DNA from: Canna indica
Lineage: Eukaryota; Streptophyta; Magnoliopsida; Zingiberales; Cannaceae
DNA length: 64,000 bases
Assembly: GCA_034359265.1 (NCBI GenBank)
Contig: CP136895.1
Coordinates: 47,572,001 to 47,636,000, forward strand
Direction: 5' to 3'
The notes beneath the pieces were generated by a model. That model was not told the DNA's origin. It was given only the letters and a program-made list of their open reading frames with translations, and ran no database searches. Positions 45,345 to 58,109 of this stretch are shown one piece after another (the first letter of the stretch is position 1; each line of letters opens with the position of its first letter). Position numbers and translations under genes: made by a program.

Positions 45345-46850
45345 TTGTGCAAGATGGTACTTCCTCTTCATTTAAATATCTTGATGAACGTGAACCCAAA
45401 CCATGCCCACGAAAATAAAATATTGGTAGATAATCTATAACATTCACATTTTCCATCATCATTTCGTGGAAGATGATTCAACCTTTTAAGCACATTGGAC
45501 TCAAAATAAACATAACAAAATATTGATATCTCCCTTTGCTTTTTAACCTCTGCTGCATATACTTCTCGAATAAGTACATCCACTGATACTGAACCAGACC
45601 ACCAACTCTTGTCTCGTAGGCTAAATGAACCGGTAGATGCTCCATCAAGTCAAAAAATACAGGTGCAAATATTTGCTTTAGTTTCCAAAGAATTTCTACA
45701 ATGTTAGCCTCTAGATTTGTCATATCTTCAGTACAGAGGACATTGGCGTAGATATCTCTGAAGAACAAGCTAAGCTTGGTTATGGGACCCTAAATTTTGT
45801 TTGGTAAAATATTACAGAATGCAATTGGGTATAATCTCTGCATGAACACATGACAATCTTGATTTTTACCTTTGTCCACGTTGACAAATTGAGCTAAATT
45901 AGATGCATAGTCATCTGGTAATCTTAGATCTTTCATCCATTGGCAAACATCTTTGATTTATTGCTTACTATGAACATAAGAGGCTTTCGATTTCACGTCG
46001 TTTACGTCATGTAGTTCTAAATTTGAACATTTGCAATATTTTATTTTAAGTTCATTCTTGCCTTCACGCTATCTTTTGTTTTTCCTGGGACATCCATCAC
46101 TATAGTAAAAATGTTCTCAAACACATTTTTTTCAATTTGCATCACATCTAAATTGTGATGAATTAGTAATAAGCTGGAGTAAGGCTACCCTCAAAATATA
46201 CTCTTCTAGACCCAATTGTGTTTTTCTTCAAAACCACTAAGAAACTAAGAAACTTTCCTCTAGTTTATTATATTTAGGCAATGCTTTCTGAAAAAATCCA
46301 ACAAATTGATCATATGATATGTCGGTTACGTTACAGTCAGACTTGGTATTTAATAATTGAGCCATTAGTCACAAGTTTGAGCATTCATCACAATCTTTAT
46401 ACAATGGTTCATCTACAGCTTTCAGTAACTCGTAAAATTATGCTACCTCTGGATTTGGTAACTATTTCATTTTTCGGTACATGTCAGTATGTCACTCACA
46501 CTCTATATCTACTACTGCTTTAATATTTGATGACTGACCTCCTAATTTGGTGTGAGGAATTGACAATGTTTTGATTCATGGTCGTTAGTGTAATTAAATC
46601 TACCACCTAGAGCATCGAAAACCATACTTTGATACAACTTCTCAACAGATGTATGAGTTGTGGATGATGATCCAATTTTAGACAACTAATCTTCTAATTC
46701 ATATGATGTCGTGCCTATGAATGACTACCCATGTGAAATTCATCGATAATAACGGGTGTAAATCCATTTCTATATAGGTGCAATGTCACTGTCTATCAGT
46801 CTAGGTAAAACAAGTTGACACCTCGATGACAGGGACATCTAGTTTTGTTA
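45345..46850 (-). pseudogene. CACTA-2 TNP2-like transposase remnant with internal deletion
   Basis: On the minus strand the DUF4218 region (45768-45480) reads DLMEHLPVHLAYETRVGG, homologous to CACTA-1 DSMEHLPIHLVYEARVGG but clearly diverged. Upstream, weak N-terminal TNP2 blocks lie at about 46280-46460. The central part with the MDGFNPFG motif is missing, so about 0.8 kb has been lost relative to CACTA-1. The transposase-associated domain may just be visible near 46830 (KTRCPCH). No terminal CACTA repeats were found. Confidence 0.65.
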
Positions 46851-49328
46851 CTAAACTGGACTAGTACTTTGGGCCCAATCGGATTAGGCCCAAAAATGCC
46901 CACACTCACGAACCAAACTCAAGTCAAGCTAGATGGCTTAGCTCGGGGGATCCACTTGGCCATACAAGGACTTCATGTCCTCATTAATTATGAGGGATTC
47001 ATCATTACGAGCCCGACATCTCCGGGGTCAGTCTTGACCCATTTTGTGCAACATCCCTACGAGATTACCGGGCGGCATCATCGGCAACGATCCCCCACCC
47101 TGCAATATATACACACAACATGCCTAAGGTAATTTAGAGTCTAATTTCTATATTAATCCATGTAGTATTCTCACGGTGGGTCTGTCCAACACCATGGTCT
47201 CCGACATGTGTCTATGGTTTGACTTTAATAACACATATTCATAACCAATAAAACATGATCATCGTCAGTCAAACTGTATATTAGTCTTCATTTATTATCG
47301 TTCCAATGATAATGACTAAGTAGGGACCATTTGGAATAGGATTCTAGCTGCCTTAGGGTTTTACTATCAAGTCTCCTACTTGATGACCATTAGACGGAGC
47401 CAACTATTCAGGGAATCTCTTATCAAGTCAAACATGCTCATAATGAATAACAAGATAAAACAAATGTTCTATTTAAACAATGGAGAGGAGTAAGTAGATG
47501 ACCGACCACCAATGGAGAGGAGAAAGAACTAATTCACCAACCCCTCCCATGGGGTGTTCGGCCACAATTTATAAAGAGGAGGGGGGGTGGCTACAAAGGT
47601 AGATCCGCCCCCTAAAAACTCTCTCCTTGGAATTCAAAATTCCGGGGTTTGCCTCCAAAAAATAATTTATATTTTAATGGCTTCATAATTAATTCAAAAT
47701 TAATTAAATCCAATAAAATATAAACTTTAATTTATCTTCATAAATTAAGAGCCTATAAGCAAGAATGATAATTATCTAAATAAACCAATTCCCTAAACAA
47801 TAGGGAAGATGTTTATCTAAATAATTCAATTTCTTATTAATTAATAGAATTATGATTTATCCTCATAAATCATATATCTATTAAGTTTATGATTCATCTA
47901 CCTAAATTAAATTCTTATTAATTAGGATTTAACCAAACCAATTAATCGGTTAGGCTCATGGTTAGAAATTAATTTTTCCACCATGTATATTTGATTCAAA
48001 ATCAAATTATATTTAATTCATAATTAAATATATTCCCGGTCAAGTAGTTAATTAAATATTTAATTCATAATTAAATTTAATCAACTACATGAAATATTAT
48101 CATGTGCCAATCCCTACAATTTAGGGATGCCCTATAAATTAGGGTTACCGAGGAACTCCTTCCTTGCGCATTCGATCCTATAAGAAACAACTTTCTTATC
48201 ATGTCTGTAAATGAGATCCATGATCAAGTTACAGCATGTCCATGCTAGTAGACATATAGGGCCGCATTCGGACTTTATCTCATAAGGTCTGTTACGAGGT
48301 TAGCTTATTGTGTGTGACCCATTGGGCCCCATACTAAGCCAGCAGTGAGTTATGCATAACGGAGAGTCGGATCCGATAGAATGACTTCTATTCAAATCTT
48401 ACAAGCCACCACTAAACCCCTTTAGTGTGGTCGTGAGAGGCTCCACTCACAAGTCAAGATTGACGTCTAGCAACGTGTCATGACTACCCGGATTGAGTGA
48501 GGTTCAATCTACAGGGCTCGAATGCCCTTCGGCGATTAATTACCGTGCAAGTAAGTCCGTCAATTACAATATCCCGAATACGGCTAGAGTACGGAAAAAG
48601 TGTCAAAACCTAATACCAATGCATATGTATTCTACATGCCAAGTCATCGTCTCTTGAACTAAGGCCTATGTATTCCATACCTTCCATCCTAAGGCCTATC
48701 ACTTGCTGGCCTACTTGACTAAGGCGCATGAACTGGAAAGCGTGATAACGCACTTGACCCCGATCCGATATGATACAAGGCTCGGGCTCTGGCGTGGCTT
48801 TAACTGAGAGAACATTCTATTGTAGGAAGAGGTCACCTTGATTATGGGAACGATGATGACATGTCAGAAAAACTTTTTTCGACATTCATATATACTCTAG
48901 CCATAGATTCCTCAATCGACACTTACAGGGACACATAGGACATTATCTCCTCTTACTAGGAGTAACTGATTCCATATTGGCTGCTCACATACCTCCATGG
49001 GTGCTTTCCCATGCCTAGAGGTATCTGACACATGACACCGAAGGCCACGTAAGGATAAGTCCAAACCAATGGGTCGACACTCACAAAGTAACCATGACAA
49101 CCTCAGGTCCATGGACTGCTTGCACCTACTATCACCCGAGGAACAACCTATTGACACTCATGTAAGGATTCCATTCTATGTTTCTCATATAGGTCCATTC
49201 AGTGAACTCATTCCCTAATGAGCACCTGGACTTGTACATTAAATAACGACTCATAGGTAACTGTGAGATCAGCTACCCCTTATCGTATAAGGCATGTACC
49301 ATGTGCACTATTCTAAGTCTCACTGGCA
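46851..49328. other. 2.5 kb non-coding region, probably transposon-derived
   Basis: No open frame of note and no protease, integrase or RT motif on either strand. It contains an AT-rich section (47680-48090) rich in AATTAAAT words, and flanking GC-balanced sections with features like CCCATTGGGCCCCATAC. It ends where an LTR-like start TGTTATGCCC begins (49329). It could be a long LTR or a non-autonomous element; I found no repeated edge to prove either. Confidence 0.45.
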
Positions 49329-50980
49329 TTGTTATGCCCAAAAAATCCCAAAATAATATTTTATTCTTTCGCAGGGGACCGTGGCCCCGAGTTAGCACGG
49401 ATTGGCATAGAGTCGCAGAATTTAATTCAGGTAAGCTTTATATATGGAAAATAATTTACAAAAAATATATTTATTTTATTTCTGTGATTTAGCATTCTAG
49501 GATGATAGAGGGTCTCAAGACGAATTTAGCAGTTCAATCGGAACTCGAATCAGAGTTAGAACGGGTTAGATATGGGTTGTTTAAGTCGTTTAACTTAAGT
49601 GAGGGCGTTTTGGTAATTCGGGCCAGCCAGGGCCCATAAATTATCAAAGGGGGACTCACGGCTGCTGTTTTCAGCCACATGCCACCCATGAGAGAGAGAG
49701 GGAGAGGGAGAGGAGACGACACCAAGAGTAGGAGGAGCCGCTGGAGTCGAGATTTCGCGAGTTCATCGGCATTCAACGTAGGAAGATCCCCTGCTTCTTC
49801 TTCCTTCTTAGTTTCTCCGAAAAAGGTGAGTGGATTAGCCCTCTTTTCCCCTTTTCCTCATCCATGTCATCGCCCCTATGTCATGGGGATTTTATCATTT
49901 TCCGTTGGGTTTTTCGTGAATCAAATTGGATATCCGTATTGAGAATTCTATCGTGATCGCAACGGTTCTATCAGATGAATTTTTGGGCGATTTGGCCGCC
50001 CTTTCCCTTGCTGTGCTGCCCCCTTCTTCTTCCAATTCTTGATGTTTTCTTGAGGATTCTTGATGGTTGTTGAGGTTTATTAATGCTTGCTTGGGATTTT
50101 GAGGAAAGGAAGGGTTTTGGGGAAGAACTAGGATATGCTGCCCCTTTTAGGGCCTTTTTAGGAGCCCTAGGGTGGCTGGCCAATTAGGGACAGATTTGGA
50201 AAATATAAAAATAGGATTTTTATACATAAGGAACATACTTTAGGGTACCTTGAATAATTCTACACTTTAGGGAAATTATAGAGACAAACAAGTAGGGAAT
50301 TGAGTACCCTAGAGACACTTAGAGACCCTAGAACCCTAGGACAACTTTAAGGTGAGCCGACCCTTAGGGAACCCAACTTGAGGTATGTCCTAGACATACC
50401 CTTATTTACTTGTTGTTCAGCACACTTTACCTTATGTTTATATGCCTGCGTGTGTGATGTTGTGGCATGATTATTGCATTTCCTGGAAGCCTTACTAGTG
50501 AGGGGAGGGTATGCCCCAAAGAGACAGTGTTGGCCTTATTTCGGAAGTTCGGCTGGTGAGGGAAGTTCATACCCCCAAAGAGACAATTCGGAGACCCGAC
50601 CGGTGAGGGGAACGTATGCTCTAAAGAGACAGATCGAAAGAGCCATGTCGGTGACGGGAGAGCATACCCCAAAGAGACGGCACTGGTTGGGTGGTAGATC
50701 GGAGGCCACACCAACTACCGGGATGTGGCGATTAGGACTGACGGGTCTAGGCGAGCATGTTGTTTGATGCATTTAGCATGTTGTACTTTATACCTGGTTG
50801 CATATTTTCCTACAGGTTGCTATATGTGGTCTAGGTGGATTGCTCGCTAAGTAAGAAAACAAATGCTCTTGAATTATGCTTTATTATTTTTATGCTCATA
50901 TATGTGGTTATTTGATTATTGCACGTTGATGATGATGTGGTGGAAATTGAGGACTGGTCTACTCATTAAGTCCCAGTTGG
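49329..50980 (+). repeat. Probable LTR of a Tekay-like gypsy element
   Basis: The start TGTTATGCCCAAAAAATCCC resembles the TGTAACGCCC opening common in plant Tekay/Del LTRs. It contains a purine-rich transcript-leader-like section (49685-49740) and a GC-rich minisatellite (50490-50700). No internal gypsy coding region follows in the same orientation; the next recognisable sequence is minus-strand Tat integrase at 50985. The right edge is therefore the truncation point, not a true LTR end. Confidence 0.45.
50490..50700 (+). repeat. Minisatellite of about 50-60 bp units
   Basis: Four units share GTGAGGGGAGNGTATGCCCC followed by AAAGAGACAG, at about 50500, 50550, 50605 and 50650. Repeats of this style occur inside plant gypsy LTRs. 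Open frames across it on both strands read only the repeat. Confidence 0.85.
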
Positions 50981-50984
50981 ACTT

Positions 50985-53560
50985 GCCCCTCATATCTATT
51001 GGACTCGGCCACAATCAAAGCTATGGGTTCAACCTCTATCAATTTGGTGAAGTAGTCGATCACTACTACCAAATAGTTGACTTGTCTTGGTGCTGGAGGG
51101 AAAGGACCAATGAGGTCGATGCCCTACTTGTGAAATGGCTAGTTGACTTTTGATCTATGCAAGGGCTCGGGATATTTCTATGAGTCTCTACCACTTGTCG
51201 CACCTTTTGACATACATGTCGTAGTCTATTTTCATAGTTGACCAGAAATGTCCAGTCTGGAGGATCATAGTAAGGATCTTCCCTCGATGTTGTTGTCGTA
51301 GATTCCTTTGTGCACTTTTACCACCATGGTGTTTGTTTGCGGTTGGCTGATGCATTTGAACAATGGTTGGGGGTACCCTCTTTTGTAGAGTTGGTCATCG
51401 AGGAGATGTAGTAACTCGCCATCCTCCTGAATTTGTTCGAACTGGAGGTGTGCTCCGACACCTATCCTTGTCTCAGGTAAGTCATGTAGGGGGTCCTCCA
51501 GCCGACAATTTGATTGACTAACTGAGGTGTCAGCCAGTTGAATGCTCGACTGGTCAATTTATTGTATGACCAACTTGTTGTTCTGAGGCTTCCTTGTGCC
51601 GGGGAGCTTGGATAATAGGCCAACTCGAGTGTTTTCCTCCAGAGGTATGTGCTGGACCACACAATCATCAAAATTAGTCTTTAAAGAATGTACTAGGGAG
51701 AGATACATTTCTAGTGAGGGGTCCCTTGCTTGGCAGTTGCCGTTGACTTGTCCTACGACAAGTTGTGAGTTGCTTTTCATGACCACCTTTTGGGCTTTCA
51801 CATCGCAGGCGAGCTTTAGTCTGGCAATCAGGGCTTTGTACTCTACCCAATTGTTGTTGGCCTTAAATTGGAACTACGGGAACTGCTCTAGGGCGACACC
51901 CTAGTCGTTCTCCAGGATGATGCTAGCTCCGCTTCCTTTTTCGTTGGAGGTGCCATCTATATACAACGTTCAAGTTTCGACCTGGTTGGGGGTGCCTTCC
52001 TGGTCTGTGAATTTGGCGATGAAGTCTGCTAGCGCTTTAGTCTTGATGGGTCCACTGACAAAGATATCATTCGTTCGTCGAGTTCGGGCTTCGCCAAGAA
52101 CTACTTGATTGGCTGCTCTGTTCATACCAAGATGTGGTGACTTTAGAAGTACAACCTCAATCTTTTGGCCGAGATGACCAGGGCGAAGGTAAGCTTCTCT
52201 AGCATCTGGTATTTGGTCTCAGGTTTCTGCAGGACCTCGCTAACGAAGTAGATTTATTTTTTTTTTCTAATTTTCCCCTTGTTCTCATACTAGTACCGAA
52301 CTGAGGCCATTCTATGTGATCACGAGGTAGAGGAAGAGTGTCCCCCCTGTGGGGTTTATCGAGAATTGGCTGGTTAGCAAGGAAACTCTTGAGCTCCTCA
52401 AATGCATGTTCGCACTTCTCGTCCCATTGGAAGTCCGATTTCTTCCTTAGGATTTTGACGAAGGGTGCGGCCCTATCGGACGACCTTGAGAGGAATCTTG
52501 ACAGGCCAGTCATTCTCCTCGTGAGTTGTTGCACCTATTTTATGTTGAGCGAACTACACATCTCTTGGATGGCCCGACATTTCTCAAGATTGGCTTTGAT
52601 CCCCTGGCTTATAAGCATGAAACCAAGGAACTTGCCTCCATGGACCTCGAAGGTGCACTTCTCTGGGTTTAGCCTCATGTTGTAGTGTATGAGCTGGCTA
52701 AAGATTTTGACGAGGTCACTGTAGTGGTCTCCGGTGGCTGATGTTTTGGCGACCATGTCGTCCATATACACTTCCATATTTTGATCGATCTGCTATTCGA
52801 AGACCTTGTTCATTAGGCGTTGGTATGTATCCCCTGCATTCTTGAGCCCGAAGGGCATCACATTGTAGCAAAAGTTGGCATGCTCTCGGTTATGAAGGTT
52901 GTCTTCTCCTCATCTTCTGGATGCATTCAGATCTAATTGTAGTCTGAGTAGGCATCCATAAACCTCAAGTACTAGTATCTTGAAGAGTCATCGACAAGCT
53001 TGTCTATGTTCGGCAACGAGTAGGAGCCTTTCGGGCAGGCCTTGTTCAAGTCGATGAAATCGACACACATCTGTCATTTCCTAGAGTGTTTGTTGACCAT
53101 CACGACGTTTGCAAGCCATGTGGTAAATCTGATTTCTCTAATGAAATTCGCCTTCAACAACTTTTCAGTTTCTTCGAGAGATTCTTGTTGGCAATCGGCC
53201 CCAAGCTTTCTTTTCTTCTATGCCACCGGCTTGATCCAAGGGTCAATGGTGAGCTTATGAAAGATGACTCGAGGGTCTATTCCTGGCATTTTGGCTAGCG
53301 TCCATGCAAATAGGTCGGCGTTGTCTTTGAGTAGAGTGCCGAGTTGAATCTTGAGCTCAGTGGGCAGGCGAGCTCCTATGTAGGTTACTTGTTTGGAGAA
53401 GGCCCCGACTTATACTGGTTATAGGTCGTCAGCGAGCTGGGGCTGCTCTTGGACGTCTCCTCTAGGGTTCAATTTTAAAAATTCTGGGTTGTTGTTATGT
53501 GTGAAGAACTGAGAGTGTCGATTGGGACGAGGTGCTTAACGTTTCTTCCTACTCGGTCGG
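50985..53560 (-). pseudogene. Tat-type pol: reverse transcriptase, two RNase H modules and partial integrase
   Basis: Reverse transcriptase blocks include FIDLNKACPKGSYSLPNIDK (near 53030) and the catalytic EVYMDDMVAKTS (near 52770), followed by MRLNPEKCTFEVHGGKFLGF. RNase H 1 begins near 52430 (QWDEKCEHAFEELKSFL). The Tat-type RNase H shows SQLVVGQVNGNCQARDPSLE (near 51770) and HIPLEENTRVGLLSKL. The integrase has DYDMYVKRCDKW (near 51215) and DLIGPFPPAPRQVNYLVVV (near 51110), then ends near 50985 before the second catalytic Asp. The catalytic YxDD-type motif (YMDD) is intact. Breaks lie near 52850, 52540 and 52200. Confidence 0.83.
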
Positions 53561-53812
53561 TCTCTACTTTAGGCATTCATTGTAGCATAGACGGGCTTCC
53601 TTCTGGTCCGCGTCGACCACTCACACTTTCGTCTCTAAGATAGGGAATTTGATTGCTAGGTGGGGAGTCGATAAGACAGCTCCCAACCTGTTTAGTGATG
53701 GTCATCCTAGGATCATTCGATAGGGTTAGGGGCAGTTGATGACCAGGAACTGCACGTTCATCGATTTGGTCTTCGGTGGAGAGCCGAACATCATTGTGAG
53801 CCAGATGTAGCC

Positions 53813-54040
53813 TCAGATACTGACTCGTTCTCTCGAGAAGCCGACGAGGTCTCCATGGTAGGGGGGGAGTGAAGCTTCATCGTGGTGCATCTTCCCCAAT
53901 GTTGAGAAGAACAAGATGTCGGCTGAGCTTCCCTGGTCTACCAGGACTTTCCTGACAAGGACATCACCATCAATTACAAAAACAACGATGGGGTCATGAA
54001 AATTTTTATCATTCCCCTGGAAATCAGATGCATAGAACAA
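53813..54040 (-). pseudogene. Tat-type aspartic protease
   Basis: The minus-strand frame reads DPIVVFVIDGDVLVRKVLVD, then QGSSADILF. The active-site motif LVDQGSSADIL matches the D-[GQ]-G-S-S-A-D form of Tat/Ogre elements. It lies between gag and reverse transcriptase as expected. A stop just before VSI at about 53813 ends the frame. Confidence 0.78.
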
Positions 54041-54508
54041 TATTATCGGGGTTTGGATGTGTGGCCTCTATGGGTGGGTCAACTTCTTTCTGGTCGAGCT
54101 CGTCTCGCCTCCTCTAGTGAATCCTCTCGCGGTGTGGTTAATGACCCCGCAGATCTCAATGTTTGGCTAATCTTCTTGCCGTCGTCGTGGTCGCTTGTCG
54201 TGCTCCATCATGGTGGCATTCTACTCGGGCTCTGGCGCTAGGAGCCATAATCATGCCAGTCTCAGTTGCGGCTTTGTTTGCAGCTGATGTAGCATTCAAA
54301 GTGGTATCCTCTGATTAGGTGCTCGATTTGGTCTTTAATCATTACGCACTCCTCGGTGGTGTGCCCATAGGTGCAATGGAACTCGCACTTCTTTCTCTTG
54401 TCTATGTTAAGCTCTTAGTCTTCCTGTGCTGCTGCTGGGAGGCTTGAGTAGTTGCAAGTGGCATATATTTCTCGGTGGATAGTCTCCCTCTTTGCGTTCA
54501 GTGGGGTG

Positions 54509-55776
54509 TGTAAACCAAATAACCACACTAGATGGGGAGAGGTGAATAGTGTGTAGCCTAAATATGCTAAGTTCAATTTCGATTTTTTTTTTCTCAAGTT
54601 GGCCTAAGTATGAATTTTTGCTATTTTGAGTTACATGCTTTCAAGATGCAAATATAAATAAATAATGATTAATTCCAAGCAAGATTAAATAGATAAGCAA
54701 TGCTAATATATGAAATTTAGAGTGGTTCGGTCACACCGCCTACTCCACTACCTTGTCTCCTCACCAAGGATTTCAAACCTTAAATCTTTATAATTTGAAT
54801 GTTTCCTAAAGGATACAAAGAGAACTTATTCTTCAACCTTAGAGGATGCCTCAACTACTATTCCAAAGCAAAACACTCAAAAATAAAGAAACCTAGGTGT
54901 AACACTACACCATACTTAACAACTTGAAATGAGAAGCAAATAAGAAAGAAAATACAAGTAAAGGAGCTATAAATTAGAACAAACTCAAATGAGCTCCTCC
55001 AAGTTGCCTCCTAGTACTCCAAGGCCTCAAGATGATGTAGAAATTTGGATTGAAGACTTGAAATGGAGTTTTGAATATTTTCATAATGAGAAGTTAAGGT
55101 TTTCACTTTGAATCACTCTTTAAGACTCAAGAAAATGTTTTGGTAGCTCAATGGAATAGTTGAGAGCCTTAGGAAGAGAGTTTTGGATGCATTTATAGAG
55201 TTGGTATTGGAGTATGGAAGCAAAGAGCCGTTGAAACCTTATCTAATTTGAAAAAGAGCTGTTTGGGGGCATTCTGGGAATTTTAGGTAGTTTGGAGGTT
55301 TCTAGCCTTTCAAGCTTTATTTTTTTAAGTTAACGATTTCAAAAAATTCCTTAAACATATTTCTTTAATTTTTTTTTACCTAAGGAACAATTATTGGGAC
55401 TTTTGATGGCAAGAAAATATCTAAATTATATAGCCCTCCAAGAAGCTCCCTATACTTAGAAATTTTCAAAACTATTTTCTTATTTTTCTAGTTTTTAAGT
55501 TTTCGGGGTTCGGATTTTGGTTTTTTGGTTATGAACTCAATGAGAACATCAAACTAAGGCTTAGGAGCATTTACAATAAAAGAAACTAAGTCCTAAACTA
55601 ATTTTGACATGCTCGACTCCGAAGCCTCCGATTCTCGATTTTTCATAATTTTTCCAACGAGCTTCGGATGCGTATTGTATGTCCAACCTAAGACCAAACC
55701 TTGATAAAACCATTAGAACCATATTTGTTATCATCAAAACTAAGAGTGTTGCGAAGGTTGAACCCTTGGGCCAACA
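54509..55776 (-). repeat. Copia-2 3' LTR
   Basis: It starts TGTTGGCCCAAGGG on the minus strand, directly after the purine tract AAAAATGGGGAGAA (55777-55790), and ends GGTTTACA. It contains the TATA-like CTCTATAAAT (minus strand, 55191-55200). Confidence 0.92.
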
Positions 55777-56186
55777 TTCTCCCCATTTTTGATGATGACA
55801 AACATTTCATTAAAAACTCTATACAAAATGTTCATTTTAAGCATCGAATTTTTGATTTTAATGAACTTGGTATTGAAAGCTAGCTTAAGCTCCCTCTATC
55901 TATATGCATCGTTAAAACCAAGTGTGACCAAGTCTTCTCTCCCTCTTTTGACATCAATCAAAAAGGCAAGAATGCAAGGTTCTATTAATGATATGATCAT
56001 GGAAACCAAAATCTCACTAAAACCGAGTATCATCAAACACTACAGTCCTTCCTACCGATGGATACCTATAGTAGGCAAACACCAATAAGTTGCAAATCCC
56101 CATTACAAAGCATATACACAAGTGTGAGTATACCATGAAAACCAAATTTTCAAGAAAGCTCAATATTACATGCAATTTTCCAAAAT

Positions 56187-58102
56187 TCAAATATCTGGAA
56201 GAGTAAAAATTCCTAATTGCATTCTTAAGTTTATAAAGCTTTCTCCATTTAAAGGTTTAGTAAATATATCTGCAAGTTGCTTATCGATAGGCACAAAGAT
56301 ATTTTTCTTAGCTACATTATCTCTAAGAAAATGGTGCCTTAAGCCTATATGTTTTGTCCTAGAGTGCAAGATGAGATTTTTTGTCAAATTTATGGCACTA
56401 GTGTTATCACAATAAATGGATATACATGAATAGTTTAGTCCAAAATCAAGTAGGGTTTGTTTCATCCAAAGGACTTGTGCACAACAACTAGCCACCGTGA
56501 TATACTCCGCTTCGGTAGTTGAAAGTGCAACCGAGTTTTGCTTCTTGGAAAACCAAGAAATCAAACTCATCCCTAGGAATTGACAACACCCACTAGTGCT
56601 TTTTCTATCAATCTTACAACCGGCAAAATCTGCATTGGAAAAACCAATCAATTCAAAGGATGCACTACTACGGTATCAAAGGCCTAAGTCAAAAGTGTCA
56701 TTTAGATATCTCAATATGCGTTTGACCGCACTCAAATGAGACATTTTAGGACAAGATTGAAACCTATCACATTGACATACACTAAACATTATATCGGGTC
56801 TACTTGCAGTTAAATAAAGTAAGCTACCAATCATACATCGGTATCATTTTTCATCAACTTTGATACCTTCCTCATCCTTATCAAGCTTGGTGGATGGACT
56901 CATGGGGGTTGATGCAATCTTTGCTCCATCCATCCCAAATTTTTTTATTAGCTCCTTTGTGTACTTAGTTTGATTGATGAAGATCCCCTTCTTGGTTTGC
57001 TTGATTTGAAGTCCAAGCATGAAAGAGAGCTCTCTCATCATGCTCATCTCAAATTCATCTTGCATACACTTAGCAAACCACTCACAAAGGTTTTCATTAG
57101 TAGCACCAAAAATTATGTCATCAACATATATTTGAACTAATAAAGTATCATTATCATCATGTTTAATGAAGAGTGAAACATCAGCTTTTCCAACATTAAA
57201 ACCTTGTTCAATTAAAAAATTTGAAAGACTTTCATACCAAGCCCTAGGGGCTTGTTTTAAACCATATAATGCTTTTTCCTATTTGTAAACATGATTTGGA
57301 AAATCTGAGTTTTCAAAACCAGGAGGTTGTTCAATATAAACCTCTTCTATAATAAAACCATTTAAAAGGCGCTTTTAACATCCATTTGAAATGGTTTGAA
57401 ACCTTTAAAACTTTCAAAAGCTAAAAGCATGCGAATATCCTCTAATCTAGCTATGGGAGCATAAGTTGCATTGTAATCAATACCCTCTTCTTGGTTGAAA
57501 CCTTGGGCCACTAACCTAGCTTTGTTTCTAACAACTAAGCCATTTTCATCTAACTTATTCCTAAAGACCCACTTAGTTCCAATTACCATTTGTTCACTAG
57601 GCCTAGGCACTAAATCCCAAATATTATTCCTAACAAATTGATTTAGTTCCTCTTGCATGGCCATAACCCAAAATTCATCATCTATGACTTCCTTAATATT
57701 CTTAGGCTCTACTTGAGAAATATAAGCAACATGTTGACAAATGTTTTTGAGTTTTGAATGTGTTACCACTCCCGTTGAGGGTTCTCCAATGACTTGTTCA
57801 ATGGGATGATCTCTTATGACTTGGTTAGCTTCAGGAAGTGGTGGTAAAGCTTGTTCTTCAACTTGAGGTAGGGAGGTTGAGCATGAAGGTTCTTCATTAT
57901 GAGGTACTTCATTAGGCTCATCTTCAACTTCTTCTTCATTGAAAGTTAAAGCCTCGGGTTCTTCACCTACATTCACAGTCTTAACATTTCTAGAAGAATC
58001 ATTACTTTCATCAAAAGTTAGATGCATAGATTCTTCAACAATCATAGTTCTACGATTATAAACTCTATAGGCTTTAGAACTAGATGAGTATCCTAAATAC
58101 AT
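56187..58102 (-). pseudogene. Copia-2 pol, second part: reverse transcriptase and RNase H
   Basis: The frame 58102-57362 has RDHPIEQVIGEPSTGVVTHS and ARLVAQGFNQEEGIDY and ends at KSAF, where a one-base loss in a T run shifts the frame. The catalytic LVQIYVDDIIFGA (near 57140) is intact in the next frame, followed by LSFMLGLQIKQTKKG (near 57020). RNase H (56651-56187) is complete: SNADFAGCKIDRKSTSG, LSTTEAEYITVAS, YCDNTSAINL and DIFTKPLNGE. Unlike copia-1, this copy keeps the YVDD box, though a few shifts and stops remain. Confidence 0.88.
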
Positions 58103-58109
58103 TCATCGG

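Noticed and set aside
50427..50772. Open frames on both strands of the minisatellite
   Set aside because: They only translate the 50-60 bp repeat.
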